From contig JAHJGX010000244.1 of assembly GCA_018824205.1 (NCBI GenBank), forward strand, positions 1 to 40,297: a DNA stretch of 40,297 nt, written 5' to 3'. The position numbers and the translations under genes are program-made. This stretch comes from a bacterium. GTDB lineage: Bacteria; Fidelibacterota; UBA2242. This document shows, piece by piece, positions 28,540-37,992 of this stretch (the first letter of the stretch is position 1; each line of letters starts with the position of its first letter). Below the pieces are notes generated by a model. The model saw only the letters and a program-made list of their open reading frames with translations. It searched no databases and was not told where the DNA came from.

Positions 28540-29706
28540 ATGAAAAAATACTTAGTCACACTAGCGTCTTTCCTGATAATGTTATGCACCGGAGGCGTCT
28601 ACGCCTGGAGCATTTTTGTACCTCCGTTAAAAGATGAACATGGTTTGCACACCGCACAGACTCAGCTGGTCTTTGGATTCACCATCGCCACATTTGCCCT
28701 TGTCATGATTCTGGCGGGTAAAATTGAAAAAAAACATGGTCCACGAATAACTGCCATCATTGGAGCAGCGCTATTTACTCTGGGGTATTTACTGGCTTCC
28801 TTTTCCGGCGGTAAAGTCGGCCTGTTGCTTGTCGGAATCGGGATTTTATCAGGCGCCGGAATCGCTTTTGGCTACGTGACTTCGCTGGCAACACCGATCA
28901 AATGGTTTCCCGATTATAAAGGGCTGATAACCGGTATTTCGGTCGCCGGGTTCGGTGGCGGTGCAATTCTGCTATCCTGGATTGTTAAAGTTATGCTGGG
29001 AAATGGACAACCGGTCCTGCAAATTTTCCGGATTGTCGGCATTAGTTATGGAATTATCGTTTTTCTAAGCGCCTTGCTGTTCTCGGTTCCGGAAAAAACT
29101 CAAACAGTTTACGCTGGATCTTCGCAGTCGGTCGCCAAACTCTTACGGGATTCCAAAATATGGGCGCTGTTCCTCGCGATGTTTGCCGGCACATTCGCCG
29201 GATTGCTGGTTATCGGAAATCTAAAACCCATCGGACTGAACTTTGGTGTCTCCGAAACCTACGCAACCACAGCTATCAGTTTTCTCGCTATTGGAAACAT
29301 GGTTGGGCGGGTTTTGTGGGGGTTCGTTTCGGATAAGCTAGGTGGGCGCAGGTCTGTTCTGCTGGCGCTGATTTTACTGACCTTATTTACGTTGCTCATC
29401 ATTCCCGGCTCTCAGTCAGATTTGACATTTTTATTTATTCCATTTCTGGTAGGTTTGGGATTCGGTGCCAATTTTGTTCTATTTGCAGCAGAAGTCACCC
29501 AACTCTATGGCATCGATAACCTGGGAACCATTTATCCTTATGTATTTCTCAGCTACGGTTTTGCAGGAATCATCGGGCCTTCCGTCGGCGGATGGCTGTT
29601 TGATTTGACCCACTCCTATACAATACCCATTCTTTTATCGGCTGTCATTTGCGCCATCGGTGTGTTGATTTTTCAGTTTATGATTCCCATCTGGAAAGAA
29701 AATTGA
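28540..29706 (+). CDS. MFS transporter, oxalate/formate antiporter (OFA)-like
   Basis: 'CTGGVYAWSIFVPPLKDEHGLHTAQTQLVFGFTIATFALVMILAGKIEKKHGPR', 12-TM-like hydrophobicity. Confidence 0.88.
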   Translation: MKKYLVTLASFLIMLCTGGVYAWSIFVPPLKDEHGLHTAQTQLVFGFTIATFALVMILAGKIEKKHGPRITAIIGAALFTLGYLLASFSGGKVGLLLVGIGILSGAGIAFGYVTSLATPIKWFPDYKGLITGISVAGFGGGAILLSWIVKVMLGNGQPVLQIFRIVGISYGIIVFLSALLFSVPEKTQTVYAGSSQSVAKLLRDSKIWALFLAMFAGTFAGLLVIGNLKPIGLNFGVSETYATTAISFLAIGNMVGRVLWGFVSDKLGGRRSVLLALILLTLFTLLIIPGSQSDLTFLFIPFLVGLGFGANFVLFAAEVTQLYGIDNLGTIYPYVFLSYGFAGIIGPSVGGWLFDLTHSYTIPILLSAVICAIGVLIFQFMIPIWKEN

Positions 29707-29744
29707 AAAGCAACGCATCGCTGTAATCATAAAACAAAACACCG

Positions 29745-29778
29745 AACTTTAATAGTTGCATGCGCAACTATTAAAGTT
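29745..29778. promoter_or_regulatory. Perfect palindrome, probable MarR operator
   Basis: AACTTTAATAGTTGC-ATGC-GCAACTATTAAAGTT, upstream of a MATE gene followed by marR; resembles MarR-type TAGTTGCATATGCAACTA sites. Confidence 0.8.
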
Positions 29779-29818
29779 TATATTTGTGGCCAATATTTAA
29801 TAGTATGAAGGAATAAAT

Positions 29819-31183
29819 TTGAAAAGTAATAATCATATCCTGGCCGACGAAAAAGTCGGTCGCTTACTTGTTAATCTATCTGCACCGGCGATGGTCGGTA
29901 TGTTTGTTATGGCGCTCTATAATGTGGTGGATACCATTTTTGTAGGACGCGGTGTTGGTGCTATGGCAATTGCCGGAATAACTATTGTATTTCCGATTCA
30001 ATTGCTGGTAATGGCGATTGCGATGATGGTCGGAATAGGTGGAGCCTCAGTTATTTCGCGAGCCCTTGGCGCCGGGGATTATGAAAAGGCTAATACAACA
30101 TTCGGTAATGTTTTGCTTTCCATCGTAATCTTTGGGTTCTCACTGGCATTGCTTGGCAATATATTCATCGATGAGCTGCTTGCGCTGTTTGGTGCCTCGG
30201 ATACAATTTTACCTTTTGCCCGTGATTATGCCCAGATAATTTTATTAGGCACTGTTTTCTTTTCTTTTTCCATGGCCAGCAACAATGTTATCCGGTCTGA
30301 AGGGCGTGCTAAAGTTGCCATGACGACAATGCTGATTTCAGCAATTTTAAATATTATCCTTGACCCGATTTTTATTTTCGGGTTTAAATGGGGTATCAAA
30401 GGAGCTGCCGCCGCAACCGTCATTTCTCAGGTTGTGACAGTGCTGTACCTGATCTATTATTTTTGTTCCGGTAAAAGCAGTTTGACGGTGCATTTTCGCA
30501 ACCTTCGTCTCAACAGATTAATCATGCGGGAAATTGTCGCTGTGGGTTCACCGTCTCTGATCCGGCAGCTCTCTGCCAGTGCACTGGTTGTGGTCATCAA
30601 TAACACGTTACGGGTTTATGGGGGGGATTTTTCCATTGCGCTGTTTGGAATAATGCACCGAATGCTGATGTTTGTATCTATGCCTTTATTCGGAATTGCC
30701 CAGGGGATGCAACCGATTGTGGGGTTTAATTATGGCGCAAAGCGCTATGATAAAGCCAAGCGGGTCCTGGCATTGTCAAATAAAGCGACTACCATTGTCT
30801 CAACAGTCGGAGCGATAGTGCTGTTTTTATTTCCGAAAGCTATTATATCGGTATTTACAAATGATCCCGAAATAATCCGGATGGGAATACCGGCGGTTCG
30901 GATTTTCATTGTGGCGCTGCCGGTATTTGGATTTCAGGTGGTTGGATCGACGCTTTTTCAGGCGATCGGCAAAGCCAAACAGGCGCTGTTTCTAACCGTT
31001 AGCCGTCAGGTATTTTTAATAACATTGATATTGATTTTACCTCGCCTGTATGGTTTGACCGGTGTATGGATGACCTTTCCGGCAACCGATATTTTATTCT
31101 TTTTCGTGACACTCTGGTTATATCTTCCGCAAATCAGGAAATTTGATCGCGACATGCTGATCCTGCAGGGAGTCTCATCATGA
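29819..31183 (+). CDS. MATE family efflux transporter (TTG start)
   Basis: 454 aa; 'LLVNLSAPAMVGMFVMALYNVVDTIFVGRGVGAMAIAGITIVFPIQLL', 'PLFGIAQGMQPIVGFNYGAKRYDKAKR'. Confidence 0.95.
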   Translation: MKSNNHILADEKVGRLLVNLSAPAMVGMFVMALYNVVDTIFVGRGVGAMAIAGITIVFPIQLLVMAIAMMVGIGGASVISRALGAGDYEKANTTFGNVLLSIVIFGFSLALLGNIFIDELLALFGASDTILPFARDYAQIILLGTVFFSFSMASNNVIRSEGRAKVAMTTMLISAILNIILDPIFIFGFKWGIKGAAAATVISQVVTVLYLIYYFCSGKSSLTVHFRNLRLNRLIMREIVAVGSPSLIRQLSASALVVVINNTLRVYGGDFSIALFGIMHRMLMFVSMPLFGIAQGMQPIVGFNYGAKRYDKAKRVLALSNKATTIVSTVGAIVLFLFPKAIISVFTNDPEIIRMGIPAVRIFIVALPVFGFQVVGSTLFQAIGKAKQALFLTVSRQVFLITLILILPRLYGLTGVWMTFPATDILFFFVTLWLYLPQIRKFDRDMLILQGVSS

Positions 31184-31626
31184 AAAATCATCCTTCCATC
31201 AGCCGGTTTCTTTCATGCCTGTATCGGCATACCCAGATGTATTTTGATCGGCAGTTAAGCCAGTTTGAACTTAGCTATGGCGCTCTCTCTTTTCTCATGG
31301 TTCTATTTCACCATGACGGGATTCACCAGGAAGAAATCAGCCGCAGGCTGGCTATCGACAAAGCTACCACGGCGCGGGCAATTCATAAATTGATGGAATC
31401 CGGGTATGTTCGACGGGAGACTGATCCTGGCGACCGACGGGCATATTATATTTTTCTTACTGAAAAGGGTTTGATACTGAAGCCTGAATTAAAACGACTG
31501 TCCCGGGAATGGTCCGATCAGTTGACCTCGGGATTTGCATTAGAAGAAAAGGAACAGGTATTTCAATTACTGGAAAAAATGAGTCGGAATGCGGCTACGC
31601 TGAAATCCATTCATAAACATTCTTAA
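31180..31626 (+). CDS. MarR family transcriptional regulator
   Basis: 148 aa; wHTH 'IHQEEISRRLAIDKATTARAIHKLMESGYVRRETDPGDRRAYYIFLTEKG'; overlaps the MATE stop codon. Confidence 0.93.
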   Translation: MKNHPSISRFLSCLYRHTQMYFDRQLSQFELSYGALSFLMVLFHHDGIHQEEISRRLAIDKATTARAIHKLMESGYVRRETDPGDRRAYYIFLTEKGLILKPELKRLSREWSDQLTSGFALEEKEQVFQLLEKMSRNAATLKSIHKHS

Positions 31627-31782
31627 ACAGATCGAATTTACCATCTGAAAAACAGCGAATTATTTTGTTTGGATTTGATTGAAAATAACTGTATTATTGC
31701 TCGTTTTTTTGACCAGTTTTAATCATCGGATTATGAATTGGTACGGCGTCGTCGGAAACTAATATAGGGGGATTTATGCGAT

Positions 31783-32184
31783 ATGGAAAAAGAGATCAAG
31801 GCTTATGGCCCACACTTAATGCTGGATTTGAATGACTGCAATCCGGAGATTCTTGACAATCTGGATGCCTGTTATTATCTTCTGAATGAATTACCTGCAA
31901 TGATTGGAATGACTAAAATAACCCGCCCATATGTTTTTCGATACGAGGGATCGACCCTTGATGATGACGGGATTACCGGCGTGGTGATCATTGCGGAAAG
32001 CCACATCTCACTGCATACCTATCCAAAGAAAAATTTTGTGTTTGTTGATCTGTTTTCATGCAAAGATTTTGATGTTGAAAAAGCGAAACAACACGTGATT
32101 GATTATTTTCAGTCTAAATCGCCGAAAATCCATCTGCAAATCCGCGGAGAAGAGTTTCCCGACGCCGGAAACGCCAGCAACTGA
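31783..32184 (+). CDS. speD: SpeD-type pyruvoyl-dependent decarboxylase (AdoMetDC family)
   Basis: 133 aa; 'GVVIIAESHISLHTYPKKNFVFVDLFSC' with the ESH self-cleavage site. Confidence 0.9.
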   Translation: MEKEIKAYGPHLMLDLNDCNPEILDNLDACYYLLNELPAMIGMTKITRPYVFRYEGSTLDDDGITGVVIIAESHISLHTYPKKNFVFVDLFSCKDFDVEKAKQHVIDYFQSKSPKIHLQIRGEEFPDAGNASN

Positions 32185-32185
32185 T

Positions 32186-33064
32186 ATGACCAATAAAAAA
32201 CAAAACCATTATCCCGGTGCCTTCGGTAACTTGGAACAGCCTTATTGTTCTTATAATTCCGCAAGGATTGCCGTTTTGCCGATTCCCTATGATGGGACCT
32301 CCACCTGGATCAAGGGCGCAGACAGGGGGCCGGCGGCGCTCCTGGAAGCCTCCGGAAATATGGAGCTGTATGATATTGAGACGGACAGTGAAGTATATCT
32401 TCAGGGGATCGTAACCCTGGAACCGCTGAATTGTCCCGATGACCCGCAGAAAATGAGCGAACAGGTTTTTTTGGCCGCCCAGAAAATCTTAAACGATAAT
32501 AAATTTCTGGTTGGCCTAGGCGGCGAACATTCCGTCAGTGGCGGTTTGGTTAAGGCGGTGGTTGAAAAATTTGAAAATGTTTCAGTGCTGCAACTGGATG
32601 CCCATTCCGATCTCCGGGATGAGTATGAAGGCAGCCCCTACAACCACGCCTGTGTGATGGCCCGGATTAAAGAGCTGTGTCCTATCGTTCAGGTGGGTAT
32701 TCACAGCATGGATGTTTCAGAAAAGAAAAACCTGAACCCGGATCGGGTATTGTTTGCCCATGAATGGTTTGATCATTCTGACCCGCTTGAATGGATCAAC
32801 TCCAGATTAACCGATAATGTATACCTTACAATAGATCTGGATGTCTTTGACCCGGCGATCATGCCGTCTACCGGCACACCGGAACCCGGCGGACTATGGT
32901 GGTATGATGTCATGAAAATAATAAACGGGGTTATCGCAGAAAAAAACGTGATCGGACTGGATGTGGTAGAACTCTGCCCCGATCCATCCAACAAAGCGCC
33001 GGATTTTATGGCGGCAAAACTCGTTTATCGTACCCTGAGTATGATATTCCAAAAGGAGAAATAA
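32186..33064 (+). CDS. speB: Agmatinase-family ureohydrolase
   Basis: 'LGGEHSVSGG', 'LQLDAHSDLRDEYEGSPYNHACVMARI', 'LTIDLDVFDPAIMPSTGTPEPGG' (Mn ligands). ATG 32186 sits 1 bp after speD. Confidence 0.92.
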   Translation: MTNKKQNHYPGAFGNLEQPYCSYNSARIAVLPIPYDGTSTWIKGADRGPAALLEASGNMELYDIETDSEVYLQGIVTLEPLNCPDDPQKMSEQVFLAAQKILNDNKFLVGLGGEHSVSGGLVKAVVEKFENVSVLQLDAHSDLRDEYEGSPYNHACVMARIKELCPIVQVGIHSMDVSEKKNLNPDRVLFAHEWFDHSDPLEWINSRLTDNVYLTIDLDVFDPAIMPSTGTPEPGGLWWYDVMKIINGVIAEKNVIGLDVVELCPDPSNKAPDFMAAKLVYRTLSMIFQKEK

Positions 33065-33066
33065 GC

Positions 33067-34098
33067 ATGAAAAAACATGATTTTCTTAACAAGGAAATTC
33101 AGCATATCGATATTAAATCCTTTGATGCCAGACCGATTATCGACAGTTACCGAGATATGGCATTTCAGGCCCGGAACCTGGCGACGGCAACGGATATTTA
33201 CAGCCGCATGTTGAAAGATAAAGACTGCAGCGTAATTCTGACTCTGGCCGGGTCGCTCTTCAGCGCCGGACTGAAAAATGTGGTGGCGGATATGATTGAG
33301 CATAATATGGTTGACGCTATTGTGTCCACCGGTGCGGTTATTGTCGACCAGGATTTTCTGGAAGCGCTAGGCTACAAGCATTATATCGGAACACCTTTTG
33401 TCGATGATGCCGAATTAAGAGAGCTGATGATCGACCGGATTTATGATACATATATTGATGAGGAAGAACTGCGGGTCTGTGATATGACGGTTGCTGAAAT
33501 TGCTGACGGGCTGGAGCCGCGGCCCTATTCATCCCGTGAATTCATTTTTGAAATGGGACGCTACCTGGATAAGGTCGGCATTAAAACCGAGAAATCGGTG
33601 ATCTATTCGGCGTATAAAAAAGACGTGCCGATTTTTGTACCGGCTTTTTCCGACTGTTCGGCAGGCTTTGGTCTGATTCACCATCAATGGCATAATAAGG
33701 AAAAATATCTGAGCATCGATTCCGCCCGGGATTTCCTGGAGCTGACCCAGATTAAACTCGAATGCGCCGAGACCGGTATCCTGATGATCGGCGGCGGTGT
33801 ACCAAAGAATTTCACCCAGGATATTGTGGTGGCCACAGAGGTACTGGAAGAAGACCGGCCGATGCACAAGTATGCGATCCAGCTGACGGTAGCCGATGAA
33901 CGTGATGGCGCGTTGTCGGGATCGACCCTGAAGGAAGCGAGTTCCTGGGGCAAGGTTGACACTACTTATGAGCAGATGGTCTTTGGTGAAGCGACGGTGA
34001 CCATGCCGCTGCTGGTGAGCGACGCCTACCATCGGGGTTACTGGAAAGAGCGGCAGCCAGCGAATTTCCAGAAATTGTTTAAAAATAATCACGAATAA
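33067..34098 (+). CDS. speY: Deoxyhypusine-synthase-family protein (probable homospermidine-type biosynthesis enzyme)
   Basis: 343 aa; 'VPIFVPAFSDCSAGFGL', 'GILMIGGGVPKNFTQD' (active-site Lys context), 'SGSTLKEASSWGKV', 'VTMPLLVSDAYHRGYW'. Confidence 0.88.
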   Translation: MKKHDFLNKEIQHIDIKSFDARPIIDSYRDMAFQARNLATATDIYSRMLKDKDCSVILTLAGSLFSAGLKNVVADMIEHNMVDAIVSTGAVIVDQDFLEALGYKHYIGTPFVDDAELRELMIDRIYDTYIDEEELRVCDMTVAEIADGLEPRPYSSREFIFEMGRYLDKVGIKTEKSVIYSAYKKDVPIFVPAFSDCSAGFGLIHHQWHNKEKYLSIDSARDFLELTQIKLECAETGILMIGGGVPKNFTQDIVVATEVLEEDRPMHKYAIQLTVADERDGALSGSTLKEASSWGKVDTTYEQMVFGEATVTMPLLVSDAYHRGYWKERQPANFQKLFKNNHE

Positions 34099-34122
34099 TT
34101 AATTCATTTATGCTATAGTCTG

Positions 34123-34152
34123 GTTGCACTGCTCTGCGGTGCGACTTTTTTT
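34123..34152 (+). terminator. Rho-independent terminator of the polyamine operon
   Basis: GTTGCAC-TGCTCTGCG-GTGCGAC + TTTTTTT (one G-U pair). Confidence 0.75.
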
Positions 34153-34305
34153 CAATGATATTGTCGTCATCATCGTATCATTATAATGAATTTTACAGAA
34201 TTAAGTTTATTAGTTGCGAACAAGATTTGAATCCGTTAATTTTCACTATAAGTAATTAGAATAATGAGTTATCGCACTAACCATTTTATATAAACCGGAG
34301 TTCCC

Positions 34306-35478
34306 ATGGCGAAATATCTATGTTTGAATTGTCATCAGATTTATGAAGAACCACAAAATGGAAAGTGTCCGCATTGTCAGCATCCAGCATTAACGGAGAG
34401 ACTGGGATTCAGCAACAGTGATGAATTTCTCCGTAAGGAAACTCCAAAAATTGTTAATGTTCGCAAGGCTTTGGGATTGGAGGGCCTGGTTGACAGCCTC
34501 GAAGCTGTAATCATCAATACCGAGCCGGAAAACCAGAAAGCGGCGGCAGAAGAGCTGCTACGCTATACCGGATATGATTTTAAAGATTCTTTTGAAGACG
34601 ATGAGTATAAAACCTGTCTGTTGTGTTGTCCGAAATCGGCGGATTTACTAATTCGATCGCGGATAAAACCGGATAATCCGTTTGTACCTTTTAACGCCGG
34701 CCCGAAGTCCAGCCACATGCCTAATACACGTTTGGAAACCTTTATATATTCCTGCAAGGATCTGCAAAAGTATGTCCAAATCCAAAAGATGCGTGGGGTC
34801 GAATTTATGACACCGGAAATTCAGCAGTACCGGGATTATATTTTCATTCAGACCATGCCCTCAAAATATACGGGAAACTCATTAGGCTTTATTCAATGGA
34901 AAAAGCCCAATGGCAGTTGGCGGGGCAAAGCGAAACCACTGAAATGGAACCTGAAGAAACCAAAACATGCTTATTTGAAAAAAATCGGGACGCTAGATCA
35001 TTGTGCAACCCGGATCAAAGCCCTGGACCGGGATGCTGCGATTGTGGAATTTATGTATCTGACCAATTATCATTTCGATTTTGCCATTTATGTGAAATCC
35101 CAGAATTCGATTACCACCGTTGCCCGTCTTTCCCATAAAGATTACGCCCAGGTCTTTACTTCGGGTATCGCGCCCTATAAAAATGAAACCGAATCCGGGC
35201 CAACCGAAAAATTTATTCATAATTTTAACCTCCGCGTTCACCACATGGCCTTTGTTACAAAAGACATTGAAGCCACGTTCAAGGCACTGGGTGATGACGG
35301 TCTCGAATACCTGCTGGAATTGGTCGGTTGTGAAGATGATGGCCTGAAGCAGACGTTTACTGCAGCGTCGCCGAATACATTATTGGTAAATGAATATATT
35401 CACCGCTATGGCGACTTCGATGGCTTTTTTACGAAAAGGAATGTCACATTATTAACCGAAGCGACGGATAAACAGTAG
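34306..35478 (+). CDS. Zinc-ribbon + VOC/4-hydroxyphenylpyruvate-dioxygenase-like protein
   Basis: N-terminal CLNCHQIYEEPQNGKCPHC; two VOC-like segments; 'LDHCATRIK', 'VHHMAFVTKDIEATFKAL', and 'NEYIHRYGDFDGFFTKRNVTLLTEA' resembling the HPPD C-terminal metal-ligand region. Confidence 0.65.
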   Translation: MAKYLCLNCHQIYEEPQNGKCPHCQHPALTERLGFSNSDEFLRKETPKIVNVRKALGLEGLVDSLEAVIINTEPENQKAAAEELLRYTGYDFKDSFEDDEYKTCLLCCPKSADLLIRSRIKPDNPFVPFNAGPKSSHMPNTRLETFIYSCKDLQKYVQIQKMRGVEFMTPEIQQYRDYIFIQTMPSKYTGNSLGFIQWKKPNGSWRGKAKPLKWNLKKPKHAYLKKIGTLDHCATRIKALDRDAAIVEFMYLTNYHFDFAIYVKSQNSITTVARLSHKDYAQVFTSGIAPYKNETESGPTEKFIHNFNLRVHHMAFVTKDIEATFKALGDDGLEYLLELVGCEDDGLKQTFTAASPNTLLVNEYIHRYGDFDGFFTKRNVTLLTEATDKQ

Positions 35479-35570
35479 CTCATGCAGCTTGACTATTGGA
35501 ACATAAATTGTTTTTATTCGTCTATAAAGACGAAAACGTAATATGAAAGTAAGCATCCAGAGGAGGAAGT

Positions 35571-37859
35571 ATGTCTGCTAAGCGGTCGTTCCCGTTATGG
35601 ATTATCCTGATCAATGTTTTGTTCCTTGGATTGCTTTCCGCTGATCCTGATCTGCGGGTAGCTGTCCTGGATTTTCGGAATCTTACTCAACGTCCTGATC
35701 TGGTGTATCTCGAAAAGGCCATTCCGGAGATTATGGTTACCGATCTGAGTTTATGTGACAAAATTACACTGATAGAACGTTCACGGCTTCAGGAAATCCT
35801 GGATGAAATGCATCTGGCGTTATCGGGTGTCGTTAATGAGAAACAAGCAGTGGAAATCGGTGAACTTGCCGGAGCAAATGCCATTCTGGTGGGCAGTATC
35901 ATTTCAGGGGGTGGGGTTTATCGGATCGATGCCCGTCTGGTGGATGTAGCCAGTGCTGAAATTTTGATTGCCGAAAAGAAAGACTGGCTTTCCGATTATG
36001 AAATTATCCGGGCTGTCGATGAACTGGCGGAACAAATTATCCGCAAACTAACCGGGGATGAAGTGATAATGAATCCAGATTTTGATTATGAACCGCTGAG
36101 CGTTTACGACGATCATGTCCTGAAACTGGAAACCGCTCTCGATCAGCCGGTCTGGCTCAACGGTAGCGGTGAATCCGTGTTTCTGCAGGTAGATATCTAC
36201 TCCAAGGAAGTTCCCCGGCGGGACCGGATACCGCTGAATCTGGCGCTGGTGATCGACCGCAGCGGCAGTATGGCAAGGGAACGAAAACTGGATTATGCTA
36301 AAAACTCAGCCAAATTTATTGTCCAGAACATGTCGGATGACGATATTGTTTCTCTGATTACCTATGAATCGAAAGTTCAGCTGATTGTCCCGGCTCAAAA
36401 TGCCCAAAATAAACGCAAGATCATCGGACTTATTGACGACATTGAAACCGGCGGATCGACGAACCTCAGTGGCGGCATGCTGGAAGGGTATTCACAGATT
36501 GCGAAAAACCTGAAAACCGGCCAGGTAAACCGGGTGTTGCTACTTTCCGATGGGCTGGCCAATGAGGGTGTGACCCGGGCCGATAAATTGCAGGAAATCT
36601 GTTATGATAAATCCATTCAGGGCATGTCCATCTCGACCTTTGGGGTTGGCGCGGATTACGATGAAGACCTGCTGCTGGGCCTCGCGGAACTGGGGGTAGG
36701 AAATTATTATTTTATTCATTCACCGGAGGAGATTCCTACTATTTTTGCTTCTGAAATGTCCGGCCTGCTGGCGATAGCTGCTCAGAATGTAAAAATTCAA
36801 ATCCAGACTGCCCCGGGAATTAAAGTGCTGGATGTGTTCGGTTATCTTTCCGAAACCAATGAAAATCAGACCCAAGTGTCGATTGGAGATATTTTTTCCA
36901 ACGATCACTATTCCATTACCTTTGAATTGCAGTTGCCGAAAACCATTGCCGATTCGCTGCAAGTGGCGAATGTAGTTTTGCAGTACGACGACGTCGTGAA
37001 TAAAGGCAACCGGGTTCACTCTAACTCACCGGTACTTATCCAATCTACCTCGAAGCCGGAGAGGCGCGATTATTACCGGAATCCCTATGTGGGTGAACGG
37101 CTGACGCTGCTGAATACAACCTTACAGATACAGTCCATTGTGCAGCGGGCGGATGAGAGCAACCTGGGTGAAATTCAGCAGTCTTTAGCGAAACAGGCGA
37201 TCCAGGTGGCCTGTTCTGCAAAGGAATACAAAAGCCCCGATCTCAAGAAGCAGATTTTAACCATTCATAAATATTCCCAGCAGTTTGCGGATGTGGAAAA
37301 GAAGGAAATAGAATATAATAAATACGGCAACACTGCGCTGGAAACCAGCAGTTCGACAGATGATTTACAGATCATGAAAAAAGCGGCCAAGTATAATTCA
37401 TACCTGATGCAAAAACGTGATATTCAGGAAACTATAGTCTTTGAGAAGCCCAAAGAAGAAGTAAAAAAAGATCCACCGGGACCGAATCCGTCACCAAAAC
37501 CAAATCCCGATTTCCCGGATCCAATATTTTTTCCGACGCCAACTCCAATACCGGACCCCAATCTGAATCTGCCAATCCGTGAAAAACCGAGTTCCGAACC
37601 GGAAAAGATAAGTACTGAAACCGAAAGAAAAGAAGTCAAGCCGCTACCAAAACCGGATGAGCTCAAGAAACGTGACGATAGTGAAAGGAAGGAGATTAAA
37701 CCACAACCTGAACCTCAAAAAACTAAACCGAAACCATCAATTAAACCACAGCCGGAACCTCCAAAAACCGAACCTGGGCCAAAGCCTGCTCCTGAAAAAA
37801 CCGACTCGCCGGGTAATAAGACCACTGAGGAACCGGAGAAACCAAAACCGGATAAATAA
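35571..37859 (+). CDS. CsgG/FlgO-like domain + VWA (MIDAS) protein with Pro/Lys/Glu-rich C-terminal tail
   Basis: 'LRVAVLDFRNLTQRPDL...ITLIERSRLQEILDEMHLALSGVV...GANAILVGSII' then 'LALVIDRSGSMARERKLDYAKNSAKFIVQNMSDDDIVSLITY...LLSDGLANEGV', ending in a long PKPEPKP-type tail. Confidence 0.85.
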   Translation: MSAKRSFPLWIILINVLFLGLLSADPDLRVAVLDFRNLTQRPDLVYLEKAIPEIMVTDLSLCDKITLIERSRLQEILDEMHLALSGVVNEKQAVEIGELAGANAILVGSIISGGGVYRIDARLVDVASAEILIAEKKDWLSDYEIIRAVDELAEQIIRKLTGDEVIMNPDFDYEPLSVYDDHVLKLETALDQPVWLNGSGESVFLQVDIYSKEVPRRDRIPLNLALVIDRSGSMARERKLDYAKNSAKFIVQNMSDDDIVSLITYESKVQLIVPAQNAQNKRKIIGLIDDIETGGSTNLSGGMLEGYSQIAKNLKTGQVNRVLLLSDGLANEGVTRADKLQEICYDKSIQGMSISTFGVGADYDEDLLLGLAELGVGNYYFIHSPEEIPTIFASEMSGLLAIAAQNVKIQIQTAPGIKVLDVFGYLSETNENQTQVSIGDIFSNDHYSITFELQLPKTIADSLQVANVVLQYDDVVNKGNRVHSNSPVLIQSTSKPERRDYYRNPYVGERLTLLNTTLQIQSIVQRADESNLGEIQQSLAKQAIQVACSAKEYKSPDLKKQILTIHKYSQQFADVEKKEIEYNKYGNTALETSSSTDDLQIMKKAAKYNSYLMQKRDIQETIVFEKPKEEVKKDPPGPNPSPKPNPDFPDPIFFPTPTPIPDPNLNLPIREKPSSEPEKISTETERKEVKPLPKPDELKKRDDSERKEIKPQPEPQKTKPKPSIKPQPEPPKTEPGPKPAPEKTDSPGNKTTEEPEKPKPDK

Positions 37860-37893
37860 TTATTTAAAAGTAGTCAACCAGTTCCTTCCAATG

Positions 37894-37930
37894 AAATCCT
37901 CATAAGATCGGAGAATTTCTGAGGATTTTT
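37894..37930. terminator. Hairpin terminator between convergent VWA gene and trkA
   Basis: AAATCCTCA...TGAGGATTT followed by TT; 9-bp stem, 17-nt loop. Confidence 0.55.
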
Positions 37931-37992
37931 ATCCACTATCGGGATTGCGTTTTTCTTAAATCAAAATCACCTTAATAAAATCAGCCGGGTGC

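Noticed and set aside
34993-35347. Alternative-frame ORFs within the Zn-ribbon/VOC gene
   Set aside because: Overlap a 390-aa ORF with coherent motifs; no RBS or domain evidence.
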